From Hermodice carunculata (Eukaryota > Annelida > Polychaeta > Eunicida > Amphinomidae): a DNA stretch of 64,000 bases. Where the stretch lies: positions 97,962,005-98,026,004 of the forward strand of contig OZ026621.1 in the NCBI GenBank assembly GCA_964020975.1. Direction: 5' to 3'. The notes beneath the pieces are model-generated. The model worked only from the letters and a program-made list of their open reading frames with translations. It was not told the origin of the DNA and did no database searches. A program made the translations under genes and the position numbers. Of the stretch, positions 57,755 to 64,000 are shown one piece after another; position 1 is the stretch's first letter; each line of letters starts with the position of its first letter.

Positions 57755-58062
57755 GTAGAGAGCTGCAGTGAACTAGTGGCTAGTGTCCGCTTCATGTGCG
57801 GGGGGTCTCGGGTTCAATCCCGGCCCAATCCAAGACGCTTGTCTCTGGCTCTCAATCATACCAGTGGTCCATGACTGGTTTATCAAAGGCCATAGTATGT
57901 TTTGACCTGTCTATGGGAAATGCATATAAAAGACCCCTTGCTGTTTATCGAGAAGAGAGCAGCAGGTTTCTGTCTTGTAGAGAGAACCCCACTGGAAAAA
58001 AGTCAAATCAACTTTCGTGGGTTATCCCTGCACCCTAGGTGCTAAATGACATACACACATAC
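57755..58062 (+). mobile_element. tRNA-derived SINE with conserved central domain
   Basis: A tRNA-like head has an A-box-like ACTAGTGGCTAGTG and a perfect B box GGTTCAATCC at 57811-57820. It is followed by a body with GGTTTATCAAAGGCCATAG, GACCTGTCTATGGGAAATGC and ATAAAAGACCCCTTGCTG (57877-57944). This body resembles the core domain shared by SINEs across Metazoa (I believe the Nin type, from memory). The 3' end is approximate. Transcribed by RNA polymerase III when young; here presumably silent. Confidence 0.75.
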
Positions 58063-58196
58063 ATAGCCTCCCCTGGGGTAGACAAGCTGACCCTAGGAGA
58101 CTTCATGTGCCTCACCAGGCGAACGCTGAAGTAGAGGGAACAAAAAAGGATTAAGGAGGTAATCTGGGACCTTCTGCTGGGGACAGTGGGGTTGAA

Positions 58197-58300
58197 ATGA
58201 TTAAAGCTTGCCGGAAACCTAACTGTAAGCTTTGCCAAGAATTCATGGAAATTAATAAGCTTGCAAGTATGGTTACACACAGAATCGTAGAATTGTATCC
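58197..58300 (+). mobile_element. Possible cysteine-knuckle fragment of a Penelope-like element
   Basis: A short frame reads ACRKPNCKLCQEF, a C-x4-C-x2-C pattern like that lying before the GIY-YIG domain in Penelope-like proteins. It lies 2.1 kb upstream of a GIY-YIG domain. Weak evidence; may be chance. Confidence 0.3.
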
Positions 58301-60159
58301 TTTGTCAGGGTGCATGTTTTCTGTCAGGTTAAACCCTCCTGGGGCTATTGGTAGCAAGCAGCGGCCTACGACAGTTACATGTTTGCCTAATTGTACTTAA
58401 AATCCTGGTAAGAAAAATTGTTTTGTGAACAGGTTTTTGGCATAAATGCTAATGACTTTCATTCTTTTCTGACATGCCTAAATGCACATTTACTCAATAT
58501 TAAAAAAAATAACTCAAAATTGACAGTATTTTCTCAAATGTCACAAACCTGACACATTACGTTGATACATTGACTCAGGGTTGGCAGTGAAATAGAGCTT
58601 AATTGTTTAAAGGTTAGGTGTCATCATGGAGTTTGTTTTACATTTCTGGTGCAGGATGTCCATTGTTGCAGTCCTTGTTAGGATTTCCCTTGGTTTGTAC
58701 AAGTGGTCTAGCTGCAACTGTATATTTTACAATCACTGGGACTGAATATAATGCCCCAGCTTGCTTCCACTTCAGTTATACACTGGTGGGTGGTTTAATT
58801 AGGATAAGCTGTCCAGCTAGAAAGGGTACATATTGGTTCAGGGGTAAGTCAAATTGTTCTTATCTGAACCTGTACTATACAAAATATAGTAATTAAGGTT
58901 TTTTTGACAGGTATTCTTCTTTCATAATGAAGCTCTGCATTTATAAGCAAAACTTCACGTATTTAGCGAATTCATCATTTGCCACGTTCATATTTATTCA
59001 TTATTATGTGGGTTGTCTTTGATGAATTTTTAGCTTAGACAAGGAGCCGCTACTCAGAGAGACATAAAAGTGTAATAGGCTCCGAAACATGTTGAATACT
59101 GTACTGGACGCCCTAATCATCGCAGCTGGAGGGGTAAAATATATTTTTTTCAAAGCCACACCCATGACCATTATGCCAACTACAGTCTAAATTGCCCGGG
59201 GACTTAGCAGGGGAGGTAGTTTTCTTGCCGATGGAAAAGACCGGCGGCCATGTTTGTTCACATTGCCGGTATGCATACATGGAAGATTGATTGATTAAGA
59301 GTTTTGATCGTTGTCAAAAAGTCTCAATAATGCAATAAAATGTATAACTATAGGCTTACCCTTACTATAATCTGTGTACTCTTGTTCATAGTTTAATATG
59401 CAGACATAAAAACGGGAAATATGCTCGATCAGTGTTCATAAGACAAGTGTGCATGTTTGACATGTGTTAGTCACATGACACACTTGTGATGATTTACAGA
59501 AGCTTGTTTATGCAATCTCGCGAGAGTCTCGAAAACGAGATTAGTCATGACGGCACCCTAATAGAAACACATTTGGATCATCCAAGATGTTTTTGAAGTG
59601 AGATTTAAGAAATTTAAAGGACAAAATTTGATACCTCATAATGTTTTTAAGTAGCCGTATCATAGCATTTACCAGCTGATAGCGAGAATCTGACACAAAA
59701 CAACAGTTTCAACATGAAAGTAAGGAGTGAGATTCCAGTTCACTTGTCACATACCAAGACAAAATAAAAAGGCAACACAGGTGGATGTTTTTAAGTTTAT
59801 TTATTTTCATTTTAACTTTATTCACCAGCTTTAAATCACAGATTTTTGTTCATTCCTTGTCACGAGCAGTCTGGTTATACTTCTTCATGGTGATATACCC
59901 GGTAGACTATTTTTTTTTTATTTGGGGGGGGGGGGGGCGACTATTGTGCCGCACATACCCTTGAAGTGTCTTATTCCCCCTCCACAGTTAGGGATGCAAC
60001 CTTTGTGCAGGTGAGACCATTAGGGCGTCCAGTACGGTAGTTACCCGCTGAAGACCCTTTAATTTATTTGGGTTGATACAGCCTATGTCAAAATTTTACA
60101 AAGGAATGTGTGCAGTATGGACAATAGTTCTTCAGTATGTATATAGGTTAGACAGGGAC
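58301..60159. other. Mostly unrecognised intronic stretch
   Basis: Holds a 17-bp inverted pair (GTACTGGACGCCCTAAT at 59101-59117, complement at 60019-60035) and a hammerhead-like remnant at about 59036-59088. TCTCGCGAGA lies at 59516-59525, with a CpG-rich GACCGGCGGCCATG near 59239. T/G homopolymer near 59911-59938. No exon supported. Confidence 0.45.
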
Positions 60160-62700
60160 CGGTTAGCTTATGGAGAGTAAAGAATTCGGACTGTGGAATA
60201 GGGTAATGACACTAGGAAGTGGTTCTGGGCAAAAAGACACAAATACAATAGAACTTACAGAACTGAAAATTAGAACAAGAAGAAAAAACTTAGGTGCAAT
60301 ACAGATAACTTGGTTTATCTGATTACCTGTGATAATTGCTCTAGTCAATATGTTGGTGAAACCAACCAAAAATTGAAAGAAAGGTACAATGATCATAGGA
60401 ATAGGATAAGACACCCTGACAAAGGATCCAGTTCTATGATTCTGGTGGATCACTTCACTTGTGGACTTTGCAAGACATAAACATTTAAAGTCCAAAATAT
60501 TGAAACTATATAACAACCAGGAAAATCCTCAAATGAAAAGATGAATAAGGAAACAGCAGGATTGTGAAGGAACAGAGAAACATTTTGGATTAAAGAACTT
60601 CAAACAGTATATCCCTATGGGTTGAATAATCGATGTGATAAAATCAAAGAGCAGACAATGATAATGTATATGACATGCTCAACAAAAGAAGGAAAAAGAA
60701 AAACAAACATAAGAGTAAACACAGAACACATAAAGAATCTCTGACAGCTCAATATGTATTCAACATACTCCAAGAAACTGCAATCAAAGAAACTACATAC
60801 TACATCAATAAAACTTCCACAAATGAAGAAAAAAGATCTCAAGCAATTGGGACACTTACTTCTGGAACATGAAGTAACAAATGATAGCAAGTTAACAGAT
60901 AGGATTGTCAGTTTATTACAAGATATGATACAACATAATTTGAAGCTAAAGAAGAACAAACGTGGAAAAATAAGAAGAAAAAGAAGCACATGAATCCTGT
61001 GATAATACACTATGAAAATCCAGCTATCGAGTACATAAATCTATAAAGTATTCTCAGACTTCAGGAAGTTGAAAATTCAATCAGCAACTATATTGAGGAG
61101 GATGTCACAGTTGCTTATAAACACTTTTTTTTCTTCCTTAATGTCAAAATACCTAGATGCTACAAACGTTCACTTTCACGTTAGTGACGTGAATGTGTAC
61201 ACGCTGGTATATAACATACTGGGGGCTGCTGAATTCAGTCTCTGATGAGATGCGACAGCACGAAGAATGGTCAGACTTGGAATCGCTGTTCAGATTGAAT
61301 TTCATTGCAATTGGGTCTAGCTCAGTCATATTTGCTTATAAATATACTTCTAGTGTTTGTAAAAAGGTCTTCAACTACAATCGAATAGTGGAAGAAGTGG
61401 ACTTAGATAGCTGGAATATGAATAGTCAAACTTGTGAATGTAACACTACTTTCAAGAAGTATATGGATAAAGACCACAAACATGTAATCACTGGTTATTT
61501 AAGTATCATTCAAAACAAGAAATTGAGACATTTGTTTCAAAGAGGACCAAACTATAGAGAAAGACATAACATCAACTTCACAAAGGCAAGAAAGGAGATT
61601 AAAAGAGGACTCCACAGTTTCATTAAGAAACATAGTAATAAGAAAGGAATCTGTAACAAGCACTTTTAATATTGAACACTCAAAGTCAGTGATTGAGCTA
61701 TAAGCAAGCTCTACAAAAATTAAATTGGTTGACACTGGAGGAAAGAATAATGTATCGTACATTGTTACTTTTATACAAGTCTGTGAATAAAATGGCACCC
61801 ACCTATATGCAGGAAATGTTTGAATATGTAAAACATAAACATTCAGGAAATTCAAGATCTGCTGCCTGCAACAATTTATATATGGTCAAACCAAGAACTC
61901 AGCACATGAAAAATGCTCTTGGTTACTCAGGTGCAATATTATGGAATAGTCTTCAATCCAAGTTCTATCAAAGAGTCTCCATGTGTATCTTCATTTAAGA
62001 GAAAGTGTGCATCATATCTGGTGTCATTGAGGGTTTAGCTGTTGTTTGTAATCATATGAGTTTACCTGGCTTGCCTATTGTATATAATATTCTCTACCTT
62101 TACATGTATATGTACTTTTATGAGGGCCTCAAGGGAGATTAGTGATGATTCACTAACTGAGTTACCCTCTTGAAATAAAGATTTATATATATATATATAT
62201 ATATATATTATGAATGGAAAGTTAAAATAATGGAAAAAGTGGATGAAAGAATCAAATACCTGAGAAAAGGACCTCTTCAAAAGTGGAGACAGATTAAACA
62301 AGTGCCGCAAGATTCACATTGTTGTCAGGAATTTCAAGACAAGTTTGTCATCACACCTGTTGACAAAGCTAGCAATAACATTGCACTGACTTGTGAACCA
62401 TACTACATTAATACAATACTGAGTGAATTAAATAATGAAAGTTATCAACAGTCAGGAATCTCTGGTACCAAGTGGATAAAAACAAGGAGTTGAAATGCAT
62501 TGTTTCAAATGAGGGCAAGAAATTACCAATTATATATGCAATTGTCAAAATGCATAAAAACCCTGTTAAATTCAGGTTCATCATTGCAGCAAAAAATGTG
62601 TTTCCAAACAAGTTGCCAAATGACCCACTAAAGTTCTCAAACTTTTCAAAAATTCACATACTAACTACTTTAAAAATTATCAAAATTAGGAAAAATCAGC
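60160..62700 (+). mobile_element. Broken Penelope-like element with N-terminal GIY-YIG domain (fossil)
   Basis: In order: a GIY-YIG-type segment (VYLITCDNCSSQYVGET, 60313-60366, then HFTCGLC) with two cysteines between the VYLI and YVG blocks; a WIKELQTVYPYGLN block at about 60583-60630; a KHVITGYLSIIQ...LRHLFQRGPNYRE block (about 61478-61560); and the N-terminal part of the reverse transcriptase (FVITPVDKASNNIALTC, 62341-62391; LPIIYAIVKMHKNP, 62524-62565). The nuclease lies before the polymerase, as in the Naiad/Chlamys clade, and cysteines between GIY and YIG fit Naiads. The element is interrupted by a LINE, carries several other breaks, and lacks its polymerase core. An old fossil. Confidence 0.75.
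61695..62207 (+). mobile_element. 5'-truncated LINE (L2/CR1-like) inserted in the Penelope-like element
   Basis: Encodes the C-terminal RT region (ALQKLNWLTLEERIMYRTLL, YKSVNKMAPTYMQEM, GAILWNSLQSKF). After a frame slip near 61963 the expected tail SIKESPCVSSFKRKC continues in another frame. A 3' UTR follows with a potential stem (GGGAGATTAGTGATGA then TTCACTAACTGAGTTACCC), AATAAA at 62175-62180, and a (TA)n tail to 62207. It lies in the same orientation as its host. The 5' truncation is typical of target-primed insertion. Confidence 0.82.
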
Positions 62701-63212
62701 AAAGGTATATGTTCATGTTAGCATTGTTACAATAGGAATGGGCACCATTTTAGCCTTAAAATATGACCAGGTCTTGGTCATGAGCAGAAATGTGTTCTTA
62801 GGGTATTGGAGAGGCACCAATCTCAAGATATTCTTGTCAAATCATGCATCAGGTATCTCCCAAACCAAGAGGCCAATGAGAGTATTAACCACCTGAACTC
62901 CTGCAAGTCTCAAACTGGCAGATATTGCCCCTTCGCTCCGGGATTTAAAAAAGCAGGATTCCAGATAAATCCCTTGAACTTCGGATGTATCCTCTTCATG
63001 ATTGTTGGGACAGGGCCATATCATAAATACTTCCCAGGATTTTCATAGACACATTGTCCCCCACTGGAGACATAAGTATCTAAGGCAGTGTGTGTAGTTT
63101 GCAAGTGTGGCACGTCAACTCCTCATTGTGGACAGGTGGATTGTTTCTGAAAAAAAAAGAAATGTGCCAACCCAAGCTGGCAAATGAATTTTCAAATCCA
63201 CACACATGAGTG
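62701..63212. other. Intronic non-coding stretch
   Basis: No exon recognised. Confidence 0.5.
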
Positions 63213-63385
63213 AGTATCTGCCAGCATGTTGCCAGTATCTGCCAGCACGTTGCCAGTATCTGCCAGCACGTTGCCAGTATCTGCCAGCACGTTGCCAGTA
63301 TCTGCCAGCACGTTGCCAGTATCTGCCAGCATGTTGCCAGTATCTGCCAGCATGTTGCCAGTATCCGCCAGCATGTTGCCCTGGC
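63213..63385. repeat. 21-bp minisatellite, eight copies
   Basis: Eight tandem copies of TTGCCAGTATCTGCCAGCAYG at an exact 21-bp period. Since 21 is a multiple of three, five of the six frames stay open across it (for example CQYLPAR); these are artefacts. Confidence 0.96.
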
Positions 63386-63941
63386 TGCCCTGCTTGCTCC
63401 ACATCTGCTGTTGTCTGTATTGGTGGTGGAATGACACAGCAGGCTGCCAGAGAATTGACTTCTTGCACCCATTATGCATATTGACAGTGGGGATACAGTA
63501 CTCAGGCAGTGGAGAAGAGGATTCAATGGGTTAAGGGTGAAAGAGGAAATGCTACTCTGCTGGCCCGTGAAAGTGACTGATTATACAAAGAGTAGATTGC
63601 AGTGTGGGAGGCTAGCTGTGTCTGTTTCAGGAACAAAATCCTTCATACAAGGATGTTCTTCAAATGGGAGACACCAAGAGGGCACATGGGGGGGGGGGGG
63701 TGTTGGCAGTGCAATTGTTTACACTTTGTGGAATATTACCCTAGAATTTTATGCTTTATGGTAAAAAAAATAAAAAATCTCTGAAGTTTCCATGTCTATA
63801 GAATAAAGACTGTCAGTTTACGTGTCGCAGCTGTTCCGTGGTAGTTCACCATGTGCTTTCTGCTGGATTCGGACACCCAGGTATATTTGCAACAAAATAT
63901 TTTGTTAAATTATGATAATGGTTAAATGTATAGTTAACCTG
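63386..63941. other. Non-coding stretch
   Basis: Nothing recognised. G-run at 63689-63701. Confidence 0.5.
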
Positions 63942-64000
63942 TTTTTAGCTCAGCTGACTTGTCAGTCAGCTGAGCTTATAGCATAGGTGGTGATCTGTAG
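63942..64000 (+). mobile_element. H2 element 5' end, running off the window
   Basis: TTTTTAGCTCAGCTGACTTG then TCAGTCAGCTGAGCTTAT is the intact H2 5' palindrome. The rest of the element lies beyond 64000. Confidence 0.85.

Noticed and set aside
58618-58896. 92-codon + strand frame
   Set aside because: Not recognised, no splice sites matching the RAPGEF phase, and no repeat of the expected next RAPGEF segment.
59235-59260. Translation start in ideal context on the minus strand (AACATGGCCGCC)
   Set aside because: The frame closes after 15 codons with no convincing donor site; the motif also fits a YY1-type site. No gene supported.
60615-61010. 131-codon minus-strand frame rich in F, L and S
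   Set aside because: Shadow of the lysine-rich + strand of the Penelope-like element.
63192-63534. CRISPR-like regular repeat array or a repeat protein
   Set aside because: The 21-bp units are directly abutting with no spacers; this is a eukaryotic minisatellite.

Overview
This looks like nuclear DNA from an animal with large introns, most likely a marine invertebrate (a lophotrochozoan such as a mollusc or brachiopod, or an early deuterostome; the window alone does not settle which). The reasons are AT-rich sequence with very few coding exons, abundant microsatellites, many non-autonomous Helitron-type elements, a Penelope-like retroelement with a GIY-YIG domain, a tRNA-derived SINE with a deeply conserved core, and one recognisable metazoan signalling gene. 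No bacterial gene, operon or CRISPR array is present. Almost all of the longer open frames are shadows of tandem repeats or chance frames. HOST GENE: two consecutive coding exons on the + strand (44051-44178 and 56719-56802, separated by a 12.5 kb intron) encode part of the N-terminal cyclic-nucleotide-binding-like domain of a PDZ-GEF, the RAPGEF2/RAPGEF6 ortholog, an activator of Rap GTPases. Their splice phases match. The first coding exon and all later exons (second cNMP domain, REM, PDZ, RA and CDC25 domains) were not found and presumably lie outside the window. A CpG-rich stretch at about 39.4-40.45 kb with two CCAAT boxes and an ETS-like site is a possible promoter. LAYOUT: 1-8 kb is mostly unique sequence with small minisatellites, duplicated segments and a LINE tail. 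8.2-13.15 kb is a cluster of canonical-type non-autonomous Helitrons (3' hairpin then CTAG|T), three of them head to tail, some carrying AGGTCA arrays. 13.2-20 kb holds a foldback element, an old degenerate repeat and a 39-bp minisatellite of about 20 copies. 20.2-23.2 kb holds an LTR-like fragment with a TATA box and a hammerhead ribozyme motif, then two families of long non-autonomous elements ending in a hairpin plus CTCTTGT or related sequence, with a TA-flanked MITE inside one of them. 24.6-26 kb is minisatellite and a long compound microsatellite. 26.5-36 kb is quiet apart from repeated small foldback hairpins and large palindromes. 36-39 kb is a large H2-type element with a tandemly duplicated 3' part and an N gap. 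39-42 kb is the CpG-rich stretch and an unrecognised GC-rich duplicated block. 44-57 kb is exon, intron and exon, the intron being filled with Helitrons, MITEs and a reverse transcriptase fragment. 57-64 kb holds element 5' ends, a SINE, and a broken Penelope-like element that was interrupted by a LINE. FAMILY NAMES USED HERE: H1 = Helitron type, 3' hairpin plus CTAG|T; H2 = 5' palindrome AGCTCAGCTGA...TCAGCTGAGCT and 3' hairpin GGGCTGTTCACACAGCCC plus CTCTTGT; H3 = 3' hairpin around CCCATGGG plus CTCTTGT. The transposable elements do not work together as a system. What links them is a shared design: non-autonomous, built of roughly 110-145 bp internal tandem units, and ending in a strong 3' hairpin.
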